Below are positions 18,237 to 30,045 of a DNA stretch of 64,000 nt, piece by piece. Position numbers and translations under genes: made by a program. Where the stretch lies: positions 102,279,951-102,343,950 of the forward strand of contig NC_071389.1 of the NCBI RefSeq assembly GCF_022682495.2. The letters are read 5' to 3'. The DNA comes from Desmodus rotundus. Lineage: Eukaryota > Chordata > Mammalia > Chiroptera > Phyllostomidae. Under the pieces are notes generated by a model that did no database searches, had not been told where the DNA came from, and worked only from the letters and a program-made list of their open reading frames with translations. Each line of letters begins with the position of its first letter. The stretch's first letter is position 1.

Positions 18237-21200
18237 TTATGTTCCAGTTAAAGGGGAGGTCATATGGTATTTGTCCCTCACCACCTGGCTTATTTCACTT
18301 AACATAATGCTCTCCAGTTCCATCCATGCTGTTGCAAAGGGTATAAGCTCCTTCTTTCTCTCTGCTGCGTAGAATTCCATTGTGTAAATATACCATAGTT
18401 TTTGGATCCACGTGTTTGCTGATGGGCACTCAGGTTGCTTCCAGTACTTGGCTATTGTAAATTGTGCTGCTATGAACATTGGGGTGCACAGGTTCTTTTG
18501 GAATGGTGTTTCAGGATTCTTAGGGTATAATCCCAGCAGTGGAATTGCTTGGTCAAAGGGCAGTTCCATTTTTAGTTTTCTGAGGAAATTCCATACAGTT
18601 TTCCACAGTGGCCTCACCAGTCTGCATTCCCACCAACAGTGCACTAGGGTTCCCTTTTCTCCTCATGCTCTCCAACATTTGTTTGTTCATTTGTTTATGT
18701 TGGCCACTCTGACTGGTGTGAGATGGTACCTCATTGTGGTTTTAATTTGCATCTCTCTGATGGCTAGTGATGCTGAGCATCTTTTCATATGTCTCTGGGC
18801 CCTCTGTATGTCTTCCTTGGAGAAGTGTCTGTTCAAGTCCTTTCCCCATTTTTTAATTGGGTTGTTTGTCCTCCTGGAGCGGAGTCGGGTGAGTTCTTTA
18901 TATATTTTGGATATCAGGCCCTTGTCTGAGGTGTCATTGGCAAATATGCTTTCCCATACTGTTGGTTCTCTTGTGATTTGGTGCTGTTTTCTTTAGCCAT
19001 GCAGAAGCTTTTTATTTTGATGAGGTCCCATTTGTTTATTCTTTCCTTTATGTCCCTTGCTTTAGGGGACATGTCTGTGAGGATGTTGCTGTGTGGAATG
19101 TCTGATATCTTCCCGCCATTGTTTTCCTCTAGGACTTTTATGGTGTTACAACTTATATTTAAGTCTTTTATCCATCTTGAATTTATTTTTGTGTATGGCG
19201 TAAGTTGGTGATCCACTTTCATTTTTCTGCATGTAGCTGTCCAGATCTCCCAACACCATCTGTTGAAGAGGCTGTTTTTGCTCCATTTTATGCTCCTGCC
19301 TCCTTTGTCAAATATTAATTGACCGTAAAGGCTTGAGTTTATTTCTGGGCTCTCTGTTCTGTACCATTGGTCTATGTGCCTGTTTTTATGCCAGTACCAG
19401 GCTGTTTTGATTACCGTGGCCTTGTAATACAGTTTGATATCAGGTATTGTGATCCCTCCTGCTTTGTTCTTCTTTCTCAAAATTGCTGCAACTATTCGGG
19501 GTTATTTATGGTTCCATATGAATTTCTGATGTGTTTGTTCTATATCTGTGAAATATGTCATGGATACTCTAATAGGGATTGCACTGAATCTATAAATCGC
19601 TTTGGGTAGTATGGCCATTTTGATGATGTTAATTCTTCCAATCCATGAGCATGGTACATGCTTCCATTTGTTTGTGTCTTCCTTAATTTCTTTCTTCAGT
19701 GTTGTGTAGTTTTCTGAGTACAGGTCTTTTACCTCCTTGGTTAGGTTGATTGCTAGGAACTTTATTTTTCTTGTTGCTATATCAAATGGATTTTTTTTCC
19801 TGATTTCTGTTTCTGCAGTTTTGTTGTTGGTATACAGGAATGCCTTTGATTTCTGAGTATTGACTTTGTATCCAGCTGTTTTGCCAAATTCATTTATTAG
19901 GTCGAGGAGTTTTTTGGTGGAGTCTATAGGATTTTCCATGTACACTATCATGTCATCTGCAAACAGTGACAGTTTCATTTCCTCCTTTCCAATTTGGATG
20001 CCTTTTATTGCTTTTTCTTGTCTGATTGCTGTGGCTAGGACTTCCAGTACTATGTTGAATAGGAGTGGTGAGAGAGGGCATCCTTCTCTTGTTCCTGATC
20101 TTAGTGGGAAAGATCTAAGTTTTTGTCCATTGAGTATGTTGTTGGCTGTAGGTCTCTCATATATGGCCTTTATTATGTTCAGGAATGCTCCCTTTATTCT
20201 CACTTTGCTGAGTGTTTTTATCATAAATGGGTGCTGTATCTTATCAAATGCTTTTTCCACATCTATTGATATGATCATGTGATTTTTGTCTTTGCTGTTG
20301 TTGATGTGATGTATTATGTTTATTGATTTGCAAATATTGTACCATCCTTGCATCCCTGGGATGAATCCCACTTGGTCATGGTTGATGATCTTTTTAATGT
20401 ATTGTTGGATGCAGTTTGCCAATATTTTGTTGAGAATTTTAGCATCTATGTTCATCAGCGATATTGGCCTGAAGTTTTCTTTCTTCGTTGTGTCTTTATC
20501 TGGTTTTGGGATTAGGATGATGCTGGCTTCATAAAAAGAGTTTGGGAGTCTTCCATCAGTTTGGATTTTTTCGAATAGTCTGTGAAGGATAGGGGTTAGC
20601 TCTTCCTTAAATGCTTTGTAGAATTCTCCTGTGAAACCATCTGGTCCAGGGCTTTTGTGTGTTGGGAGTTTTTGGATGACTGCTTCAATTTCGTCTGCTG
20701 CTATTGGTCTCTCAGGTTTTCTTCTTCTTCATTCAGTTTTGGAAGATTATATTTTTCTAGAAATGTGTCCATTTCACCTAGGTTTTCAAATTTCTTGGCA
20801 TACAGTACTTGGTAGTAATTTCTTACAATCCTTTGTATTTCTGTGGTATCAGTTGTAATCTCTCCTCTTTCATTTCTAATTCTGTTTATTTGGATCCTGT
20901 CTCTTTTCTTCTTGATGAGCCTACTTAAAGGCTTGTCGATTTTGTTTATCTTTTCAAAGAACCAGCTCCTGGATTCATTGATCCTTAGAATTGTGGTTTT
21001 AGTCTCTATGTCATTTAATGCTGCTCTGATCTTGGTTATTTCCTTCCTTCTGCTTGCTCTGGGCTGTCTTTGTTGTTGTTCCTCGAGTTCTTGTAGGCGT
21101 AGGGCTAGGTTGTTTGTTTGAAATGTTTCTATCTTTTTAAGGTAGGCCTGTATTGCTATGAACTTCCCTCTCAGGACTTTCTTTGCTGTGTCCCATAGGC

Positions 21201-21895
21201 TTTGGGTTGTTGTGAGTTCATTTTCATTTGTTTCCAGAAAGTTTTTGATTTCTTCCCTAATCTCGTTCTTGACCCATTCATTGTTTAATAGCATGCTATT
21301 CCGTCTCCATGATTTTGAGTGTTTGGGGTTTTTTCCTTTGGGGTTGGTTTCTAGTTTCAGCCCCTTGTGGTCAGAGAAAATGCTTGATATGATTTCAATT
21401 TTCTTGGATTTGTTGAGGCTTGCTTTGTGTCCTATCATGTGGTCTATCTTTGAAAATGTTCCATGTACACTTGAAAAGAATGTGTATTTTGCTTCTTTGG
21501 GATGAAAGGCTCTATATCTATCAGTTAAGTCCATTTCCTCTAGGGTATTGTTAAGTGACACAATATCCTTGTTGATATTTTGTTTAGAAGACCTGTCCAT
21601 TTTTGACAGTGGGGTGTTAAAGTCCCCTAGTATAATTGTGTTGCTGTCAATATCTTTCTTGAAATCCTCCAAGATTTTCTGTATGTATTTGGGTGCTCCT
21701 ATGTTGCGTGCATATATATTTACAATGTTTATGTCTTCTTGGTGGATTCTTCCTTTGAGTATTATGAAGTGACCTTCTGGGTCTCTCTTTATGGCCCTTC
21801 TTTGGAAGTCTATTTTGTCTGATATGAGTATTGCTACTCCTGTTTTTTTTTCCTGTCCGTTTGCTTGGAAAATTTGTTTCCAGCCCTTCACTTTC
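18237..21895 (-). pseudogene. ORF2 of the chimeric L1, N-terminally truncated and broken
   Basis: Starts inside the endonuclease domain at [20 protein letters not shown] and keeps [17 protein letters not shown] and [32 protein letters not shown] (as separate blocks). The first 396 codons are open to 20701; a frameshift follows near 20700 at [13 protein letters not shown]. The RT domain is open from about 20455 to 19502, with [12 protein letters not shown] at about 19930-19965. A stop in KFIWNHK-(stop)-P follows near 19502, then a further shift near 18914. The C-terminal part ends SPLTGT at 18237. There are few lesions, so the copy is younger than L1-A, but the first roughly 50 endonuclease residues are absent. 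Confidence 0.88.
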
Positions 21896-22253
21896 CCACG
21901 GGCGTTTTCAATCAGAGGTTTGAGGCTTTATTTCCCCGCAGTGGATCCCTGGGTTGCGGGGTCTGCTTTGTTCCCCGCTGTTTGTCTGGTTTATCTGTGC
22001 GCGAATATGGGGCCGCAGGGTGCTGGTGGTCAGACTGCCTGCCCCGTTCGTCCCACACTCCACCAGTCTTTGTCCCGCCACGGCCACCGAGTCCTCTCCG
22101 CCCCAATGCCCGTCTCCACCCCTCCTACCGGTCTGGATGAATGTTTATTTTTTATTTCCTTGGTGCCTGACGTCCTTGCCATTCGATTTTCTGTCCGTTC
22201 TGGTTGTGCGAGGAGGCGCAATGTGTCTACCTATGCCGCCATCTTGGTTCTCT
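21896..22253 (-). other. HAL1 5' leader segment embedded in L1
   Basis: On the minus strand it starts at the exact HAL1 terminus (agagaaccaagatggcggca, from 22253) and runs through the CpG-rich leader to cctctgattgaaaacgcccg near 21900, then switches to L1 ORF2 (aagtgaagggctggaaac). HAL1-b and HAL1-c carry the same stretch at 5295-5755 and 11560-12010. The 22253 side abuts ORF1 codons, and the 21896 side shares two C residues between the two sources. Confidence 0.88.
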
Positions 22254-22763
22254 CCCATCATTACATTTTTGAAACAGGTTTTCTATCCCTTGCTCTTCTT
22301 CTTCTCCTTCTGGTCTCCCTATTATATGGATATTATTACGTTTCATGTTGTCCTACATTTCCCTTAACCCCTCTTCATTCTTTCTGAGCCTCTTTTCCTT
22401 TTCTTTCTCATTCTGGGTGTTTTTTTCTACTTTGTCCTCCAGCTCGCTGATCCGATCCTCTGCTTCATCGAGTCTGCTTTTCATTCCTTCTACTGTCTTC
22501 TTCAATTCAGAAATTGTATTCTTCATTTCCTCTTGGCCCTTGTTGATAGTTTCTATTTCCTTTATCATGTAGATGTAGTTTGCAGTGAGTTCATTGTTAG
22601 TTCCCTGTAGTTTCTGGTAGTTCTCTGTGAGCTCAGTGAGCTTCCTGATAACCATTGCTTTGAATTCAGTATCTGATAGTTGACTTGCCTCTTTTTCAGT
22701 TAGCATTCTTTCTGAGGCTTCCTCCTTTCCTTTCATTTGGGGCTTGTTTGTTTGTCTTCCCAT
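22254..22763 (-). pseudogene. ORF1 N-terminal part of the chimeric L1
   Basis: Begins MGRQTNKPQMKGKEEASE at 22763. It has a long heptad-like coiled coil (LTELTENYQKLQGTNNELTA, ISELKKTVEGMKSRLDEAED) to a stop at 22353, and homology continues to about 22254 (PEGEEEEQGIENLFQK). The RRM end and C-terminal domain are replaced by the HAL1 leader, so at most an isolated coiled coil could be made. Confidence 0.85.
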
Positions 22764-22978
22764 TGTTTGTGAGACTCTTCTTGTTAGCCTCTGCTTCTTA
22801 AATTGATCTGCTCTGACTCCCTGGGTTTATGGTATGAACTTCTATGGTAGAATGCCAGTGGGATTCAGTGGGGCTGTCTCCTTATTTTCCTGTGCTCACT
22901 GGTCTTGAGATGATGTTTATGGGTCTAACACGGTCTAACTCTGGTCTTTTCAGAGCTCCACGTTTTATTGTCTCACCT

Positions 22979-23280
22979 GTGGGAAAAGGAGAAAGAAGGG
23001 GAAAAAAAGGAGAAGAGAAGAAAGGAAAAAGGGAATAGAAAAGGGATGGGAGGAAAGAAGAAGGAATAAAAAATGATCAGAGGAAAGATAAGAAGGAATT
23101 TTAACAAAAATTAAAATAAAAAAATAAAAGAAGGCAGGAAGAAGGAATAAAAAAATAAAGGATGGAAGGAAGAACAAATAAAAAAAGAAAGAAGGACAGA
23201 ATGGAAGAAGGAATTTAGGGGGAAAGGAGGGGAAAAAAAGAAAAAGAGAGAGAAAAGAAAAAAAGAAAAAAAAAAAGTCT
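22979..23280 (+). repeat. Purine-rich low-complexity tract
   Basis: About 300 bp almost wholly A and G on the plus strand (gaaagaaggggaaaa-type), that is polypyrimidine on the L1 sense strand, inside the L1 5'UTR. Confidence 0.85.
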
Positions 23281-23723
23281 TCTGCTGGGTTTAAACCGGC
23301 CAGTTTAGTTCTGCTGGTCTTCCTGTCTGTGTAAAGGGGAGGAGGTGGTTGCAGGGATTGGTTTCACTTTTCTCCCTTCCTGAGCCACACTCTTCACTGT
23401 TGGCCAGCCTCCAGTCCAGTTCCTCAGGGTCCTTTTGCTCCCCCCTAGGCCTTTAGTTCACCAGTTGTGCTGTCCTTGAGTTGCACCAATTAGAGGCAAC
23501 TCACACTCCACCTTCTTGCTCTTTGTTGTCTTAGATGCTAGGGGCTCTCGGTGCTCCTTTGGGGGAGTTCAGCCCCCTACTGAGTCAAGTCTTTCCGGGG
23601 ACTGCAGTCTCCCCTAACCCTGCAGCTCCCCTCTGCTGGGCGTTCTGCCTTCCTCCTAGAGAGCCAGTAGGCCCTGCAGGGCTCTGTGCACAGGGGCTAA
23701 GTGGGAGTTGTTTAGTCCCCTGT

Positions 23724-24073
23724 GCTTCAGGTGTGGTCGCCCCCGGGCAGCCAGGCCCTCAATCAGGTTGCACGGTGGATCCCCTGCTTTGGGCCTGTGC
23801 ACCGGGGCAGCCAGCCACTGATCCGGGTGCATACCCACCCTAGGTTTCAGGTGTGGGCACCCAGGCCGCTGATCAGGTTGAACTCCCACCTGGGGTTTCA
23901 GGTGTGGGCCCCAGGCCACTGACTGGGGTATGCACCCACTGGGGCACTTTGGGTCTGTGCACCCAGGTAGCCGGATCGCTGATCAGGGTGCGCGCTCACC
24001 CAGGGTTTCAGTTGTGGGCGCCCAGTCCACTGATCTGGGTGGGCGCCAACAGGGCTTCAGGTGTGTGCTGGGG
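23724..24073 (-). repeat. Degenerate tandem repeats of 50-62 bp in the L1 5'UTR
   Basis: About six or seven units built on tttcaggtgtgggcacccag (plus strand), followed by a gctgatcagggtg-type block, start near 23724, 23788, 23843, 23895, 23945, 24005 and 24054. Two sub-types occur: ttcaggtgtggg and ctttgggtctgtgc. Confidence 0.75.
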
Positions 24074-24537
24074 CAGCTTATACTGCAATCACAGTCCAGG
24101 GGCTGAGGGGGTAAGGGCGCAAGAGGCCACGGCTGCTGCAGAGAGTTCTCTAACTAGCCGCTGAGTGCCTGTATTTTCTTTTTTTCTTTTCAAGAAATTC
24201 TTCCTATTCAAGCCCCCCTGGTCCAAACAAGCACCTGGCCTCTCACACAGCCCAGCCTGGCTCTCTACCAAGAATCCTGCAGCAGACCCCGTGCCCTGGC
24301 TGGGGGCTTCAGCCGCCCTGGTCCCCGTGCTGGTCCCAGGGATCTTATTGTCCTTAAGCACTTTTCTTAACGTCAGATCTTTCAATGTCCTCTATCTTTG
24401 ATCTCTGATCTTCATATATGCTGGAATACCGTTGGCTGTTCGCTCTGTTCTTCAGATCAGCTAGGCGTTTCACTGGTGCCGAGGGGAAGTTGACTGTGCT
24501 CCCACCTATCTCACCACCATCTTCCAAAGGGACTTCC

Positions 24538-24552
24538 GCCCTGTAGGTTTTA
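24538..24552 (+). repeat. 15-bp target duplication of the chimeric L1, right copy
   Basis: gccctgtaggtttta, partner of 17974-17988. Confidence 0.85.
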
Positions 24553-24689
24553 ATATTTAAAGCCACTAATATGGCTTCTCATAACATTTTACTGCAATTA
24601 ATCACATATGGAGCCTGGAAATAGCATTGATATTTACCACAATGGAGAATTTGCCTAGAAAAGGCAGGAATGAGCAAGAAATAGAAACA

Positions 24690-24857
24690 GACTTTTAAAA
24701 GTTGGCTGTTCTAGTTCAATGTGTGGTTGCCTCTCATACGCCCCTCTCTGGGTACCTGGCCCACAACCTAGGCATGTGCCCTGACTGGGAATGTGACGGG
24801 CAACCCTTTGGTTCACAGGCCGGTGCTCAAACCACTGACCCACACCAGCCAGGGTGC
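24690..24857 (-). mobile_element. Ves-type tRNA-derived SINE, partial
   Basis: Minus-strand head ccctggctggtgtgggtcag, the ccaaagggttgcc block and the gcccaggtcaggg-type body; the CT-rich tail region is missing. Ves SINEs are a bat-specific family. Confidence 0.85.
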
Positions 24858-24859
24858 GT

Positions 24860-27800
24860 TCTAGCTCAAATTCATGATGAATCCCACTTTGGCCTAGTAA
24901 ATACAAATCAGTGAGGAGAACAATGGAGAAAGGGCTTATGGAATTTGCACTGAGAATCCAGACTGGGGGACAGATGATTTCAAACTTCAGCCATCGTGTT
25001 AGACACACTCTCAGTGGCTCTGTGAATTTCTATCCTGTATGTTTCAGTTGTGCTTTTCTAAGCAACCCCACATCAGCGCTTCTGGGGAAAACATTTTCTG
25101 TTGAAAATGCAGAGCAGATTTAAGGGATGTTGAGTTAATTTGGGTTTATGTTTGAGATACGGGCACAGAACTCATCCAAAACCAGTTTGCCTTCCTTTTC
25201 TTTTCTCAGTGAGAGAGAAGAATGTCTTCTCTGCTCTCCTATCTGAACCAACCATTCGCCTTCTTGCGTGGCTGTACTGTCTACATGGCTGGCTACATGA
25301 ACCATCTACATGGCTGGAACATAAAATGAAAACACTAAAGCCCATCAAGCCCTTTACTTTTATGAGCATCAGGACCATTTTCGTCTTTCGTGGCCTCAGT
25401 TGGGACCTCCCTGGAGAGGAAGGAAAAGAGAACCCAGCTTCCAAGTCTTGAGCCTGGGCTCTTTTACCCAACTTGGTTTGTTTTGCAGAAGGGTTTGTAT
25501 TTATGCCAACTGTTATTAATTTCTGCAGTGAAGCCCAGACCACACATCAGGTATCTCATCTCTGCCTCCTGTCTTCGTGTTCCACTTCAGCTGTTCACTG
25601 AGACAGGCAAACTGTCCTGTCTCCATAGGGCCTTGGCGCCTGAAAAGTGATTCAAGGCCCAAGTTCCTGGTTATATTCTCAGGTTCCTTTGCAGGGTGAT
25701 TAGGACAAACAGTAGGTCCAAACAGTGGCCGTCACAGTAGAAACCACAGTGTCTTTCCTATACGTAAGCTCTTTTCATGTTGAGTCCAACCCCATGCACA
25801 GAGGAGCCAGTGTTCTGCAGGGTTCTGCAGGGTTCTCCCCGTGTATGATGTAGGAACAGGCTTGTTGAGGATAGGAGTCAAGTGACTTTCTTGTTTTCAG
25901 TGCTCAGCTGTTAGGAATATAAGTTCCGCCCACAGGAGTTCTCACTCTAACTGGAGATCCATGATAGTCCCACAGTCAGTGACTGCAGGGCCATCAGACG
26001 CCTCACCACTGACAGGACATACATGCTGAGAGATATAAAGGAGACCAGAGGGCATAGCACCTGGGGACAGAGACCTCACGAGCACAGAGTTGTCAAAGAG
26101 TCTTCACTGAAGACTTCCACTGTACTTTGAATGCTGGATGGGACAAATGACAGAGAAGCAGGAGGGAATCAGGCTGGTGCATGACAGCAGCAGGATACAG
26201 ATGTCCCATTTTACAGACTGTGTGACAGAAGGAGAGAAGGCTGCCTGCCAGACCAAGGGCTGGAGAAGCAGTCATGGCAACACAGGATTTCTTGGGTTCC
26301 AAAGTCTGGGGCCAGGTCTGATTATCTCTGTCTTTCCCAGCTCATAGGGGCCTGTGTGGAGATGCAGCCTGGTATTGGGCATTCATTCTCTCATCATCCT
26401 CCGTAGTGGCAACTGAATGTGAGACCCTCATTTCTAGCCTTGTTGCAGTTTGGGATCTGTGTTCGGTTGATCTAACACCTTCAAAAGTCCAGGTGGCGGT
26501 GGGGCCCTCTCTGCTGCAGAAGGCCCAGGGTTGGGCTGTTTTCTTAGTACAGCTTGGGACCAGCCAGTGGTTGGAAGGAAGTGGACAGCTGGGCCCTCAG
26601 ACACCCACAGCTGCTGCAAGTCCCTATGGTGTGATCCGTCCAGAGTTCAGGGCTGGAACTTTCAGATTCGAGCAGAGGCAGCTGCCTCTTTGGGGGTCTG
26701 GTTCTGAGCTGTGGTCTTAGGAGTCATCTCTGAGTCTTGACTCTGTTTCCTCAACCCTTATCTAGCACTGTAAACTGTTGCGTATCCTAAAGTAAATCTC
26801 TTCCTGCTGAAACTAGGCTGTGGTGGATTTGTTCTCTGCAGCTTAGATCTTACCTTACCCTTTCTGAGTGGCAGTGTGTGTCTTCAACAACAGAGGACAC
26901 ACACAAGGTCAGACACAGAGCACACTGATCCTCTGGGAAAGAGAAGCGGTTTCGTCATGATCACTTCTGAGTTCATGATGGAGCCGGGACCTCACAATGA
27001 TTGGCCAAAACTGCAGCAGCCCAGACAGCCTTTCAGCTGTGCAACCAGGAACTTGTGTAGAACCAGAGAAATAACCCTCCCACTCTAGCGTCTCATGGCT
27101 GGCTTGGGCTGATACAATGATATGCTTCTCAGAAGGCAACTGTGTAGGAGAGCGGGGAAGCCTCTCTCCAATTGATAATTAGCCCTATCTTCTGCATCTA
27201 AATTAATCACCAAAGAAATAAAGCTCTCCCACAGTTTCATGATCAAAGCACAGACTGATTTGTCTGGGACTATGGGGAGCAGTTGGCTTCTGAACACAGG
27301 GCTAGAAGGGTGGGGTGGGGGGACATCTGGCATTCTTCCTGTCTGTGGCCTGGCACACACACACATGGCTCCTGGCACATGGCCTCAGTAATATAGGAGC
27401 AGTGGGTCTCACAAAGATTAACTTCCTTCTCCCTCTGCTCCATAGTGCCTTGTTCTCACCTCCCAGACAATGTAGAATTAATTGGTCATTGTTGGGAGTC
27501 TGTCTCTACTCTTAGGCTAGAAGCTCACTTGAATCAAGGATCACCTCTTCCTTCTTGTGTCCCACAAAATAGGAGCATTGGTAGAAGAAAAGTGACCTGC
27601 CACTCAGCTCAGATAGAGGCGGGAACAAGGAGAGGAAGCTGGGGGCAAGTTTCATCGTACTTTTTAAAATCTCACCTTTTCCCTATTTTTGTTTGTTTGC
27701 TTGCTTTTCAAACAGTACCATTTGATATGGAAAAAATTTACCTCACCACCAAACAGTAATCTCTCTGTTTAAGGGTTTGTGCAGTGACTGCCACCCTTCT

Positions 27801-29639
27801 GCTCTGGGTATTATGACAGGTGTCCTCCACGCCCTTCCTGGGAGGTGACAGTGGCTGGTGCTGTCTGTGACCAGTACATCTAAATGAGGGCAACTTCTAC
27901 AGATGCTCTTTGCTCTGTGAGCTTAGCTCCCAGGTTACCAATCTGGGCAAAGCATTGCTAAACAAAACAAACAAACAAACAACAACAACAACAAAAAAAA
28001 AAACCCTAGGGAGTTCCAAAGCCCCTGACAGCCCCCTGAATGGGAGCAGCAAAGTATTTTTTAAGACCTCAGGGTGATTCTATTGTGCAGTAAAGCTTGA
28101 GGACTCTGCCTGATGGCAGAGGCTTTGCAAAAGACACCAGTATGAAATCAGAAGCTGGACCAGGACCCAGGCTCCCTCCTCTTGATAACCAACCTGCTGA
28201 AGAGGTCAGCTGGCTGTGAAGAAGCCCTGCACCTGTCATTAGAGGGGACAAGCAGGCCTGAGTGCACTCTGGTCAGTGTAGAGAGGTGTTCTGAGGACTC
28301 ACTAGGGGAGAATAGACCATCGTGAGAGCAGACCTCTTTATGATGGCAGGTGCTGAAGGTCACCACCACAGGTGTTGGGGTGTGGCCCATCTGCCAGTCA
28401 CTCAAATTCCTTCTCTGTGCATTGGGATCATCCTACTTGCTACCAGGAGACCATTGTGCTGCCCAGTGCAGTGTAATTCCCATACCTGCCTCTTAGGGGT
28501 AATTAAAATAACCCATGGAAGGCAAACCCATGAATTACTTTCAAGTAATGTGCTGGAATGAGGGATTCTAGAGTTAATCATAATGAATAGTTACTGCCCT
28601 CCAGAATCTCTTAGATTATTAGTAGGGAAGAAGAAACATGTAAACAAACAGTAATACAGTGTGATAATTCCACCAGAAAAATTAGCATGTTTCATGTTCA
28701 ACTAATGGTAAATGTGAGGGCTAGTTTGCAAAGGCATCCTGAGATGCTGCAGCGCTGTACCACACCTGGCCCAGCATCACCTCTATATCCAGCACCCCAA
28801 GCATCTGCAGCTGAGTGGCAACTGTCACTCAAAAGTTACATCACTTACTGAAGTCTCAGTTAATGAGACTAAGTGGGGTTTGACCCCAGCTCCATCTCCT
28901 GTTCTCCTACAATAGCCCTGTGAGAGGGAACAAATGAATTGAGGGTTCATGGAAGGCTCCAGAAAGGAAGTGAGACTGTATGTGTAAATAGGAGCCACTG
29001 GGAGGAGGAGGATCTCAGGAAGAAAGGAAGTGAGAGGGGGGTGTGCTGTTGACTGTGGAATCCCAGCATCTGGCCCATAGCTGGCACTGGACATGCTATG
29101 GGTGGTTAAATAGGAGGGACTCCGCTGAGCTTGGAACAGCAAGGACTTGTAAAGCATGTAGGTGGGGCTCAAGCTTGGGGTGCCAGGCCCCAGATGCAGC
29201 TGGAGAGGCAGGTGAGCATCACATCATCACTAGCCTGTGTGAGCCTCAGTGGGCCGGCTTTACCCTAGAGGTGACCCACTCCATGAGGGTTTTAAAGGCA
29301 GAAGGGTGATAGGGCCGCATTAGCTGGCTTTATAGTTAGGTCACCTTGATGTCTGGATGGACTTAAGGAAGGCAAAATGGTGGGTAGGTGACTAGTTAGA
29401 AGATGCCTGGGACTCTATAGGTTTGAACTGAGGCAGCGTTGGGGGATGAACCAGGGGGAACATAGAATGGGAGTTAAAGAGGGAAGAGGCTTTGTCTCAC
29501 GGTCTCTATGTCCCTAGTCAGTGCATAGCCAGTTGCTGCATTCGGAGCGTGGAAGAGATCAGGGCCCACTTCCAGACTACATGGCTGTGATCCTGCACGT
29601 GACAAGAGGGTGCCATATGCACAGCAGTGCTCCACTCAT
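24860..29639. other. Unassigned intergenic or intronic sequence
   Basis: No gene or exon recognised. Longest open frames are about 120 codons without family resemblance. It contains a CAA/CAAA simple repeat (27962-28003) and eroded ancient-repeat-like stretches, for example near 28600-28690 and 29270-29400. Confidence 0.5.
27962..28003 (+). repeat. (CAAA)n/(CAA)n simple repeat
   Basis: Runs of acaaacaaac followed by aacaacaacaac and an A-run. Confidence 0.9.
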
Positions 29640-30045
29640 TTAAAAATTTGACCTGCAATTTTTCTCCTTGGTACACCTAAGAGAAACGAAAACATACAAA
29701 AACTTGTAAACAAACGTTCATCACAGCATTATTCGTAATAGATAAAAAAAGAAACACCCAAATGTCCATGTAATAGTGGGAATGTGTCATTATACATTTG
29801 TCAAAACCCACAGAATGTACACCACTAAGAGGAATCCTAATTTAAACTATGGACTTCAGTGAATAATAAGCTGTCAATATTGGCTGATCAGTGATAACAA
29901 AGTCACTGCCCTAATGCAGGTATCAAGGGGAAACACGCAGGAGGGGAGTGGCATAGATGGCTCTCTGCATTTTCTGCTCAGTTTTTCAGTAAACCTGAAA
30001 CTGCTCTAACAGAGTCTATTAATTTAAAAAGAAAAACAAAAACAA
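29640..30045 (+). mobile_element. Old L1M 3' end, eroded
   Basis: Plus-strand remnants of the ORF2 C-terminus (caagagaaatgaaaacat-like, the cacagcattattcgtaatag equivalent) and the old L1 3'UTR (ttgtcaaaacccacagaatg, aactgctctaacagagtcta) with an internal gap near 29790. Confidence 0.75.

Larger units (their letters stand above)
17989..24537 (-). mobile_element. Near full-length L1 with an internal HAL1-type leader (chimeric L1)
   Basis: Minus-strand L1 of about 6.5 kb. 5' end at 24537 (ggaagtccctttggaagatg), 5'UTR 22764-24537, ORF1 N-terminal part 22254-22763, a 358-bp segment identical in type to the HAL1 5' leader (21896-22253), ORF2 18237-21895, and 3'UTR 17989-18236. The 15-bp duplication brackets the whole unit, so the chimera integrated as a single element, or was altered internally without disturbing its ends. 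Relative to L1-A, about 610 bp are missing: the ORF1 C-terminal half, the spacer and the first roughly 50 ORF2 codons. It cannot encode complete ORF1p or ORF2p. Confidence 0.88.
22764..24537 (-). promoter_or_regulatory. 5'UTR and presumed internal promoter of the chimeric L1
   Basis: About 1.77 kb between the element 5' end and the ORF1 start. It is GC-rich with degenerate repeats near the 5' side (23724-24073) and an extreme A/G tract on the plus strand (22979-23280) near ORF1. L1 5'UTRs carry an internal RNA polymerase II promoter; which bases act here cannot be seen. Confidence 0.75.

Noticed and set aside
22979..23280. Purine tract as an assembly artefact or satellite
   Set aside because: It sits at a fixed place inside an L1 bracketed by target duplications, so it is read as part of the L1 5'UTR.
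23724..24073. CRISPR-like array
   Set aside because: Units are adjacent degenerate tandem repeats without unique spacers, inside an L1 5'UTR of a mammalian genome.
24911..29309. Open frames of 60-123 codons in the 24.9-29.3 kb interval
   Set aside because: No homology, splice context or codon signal; lengths fit chance.
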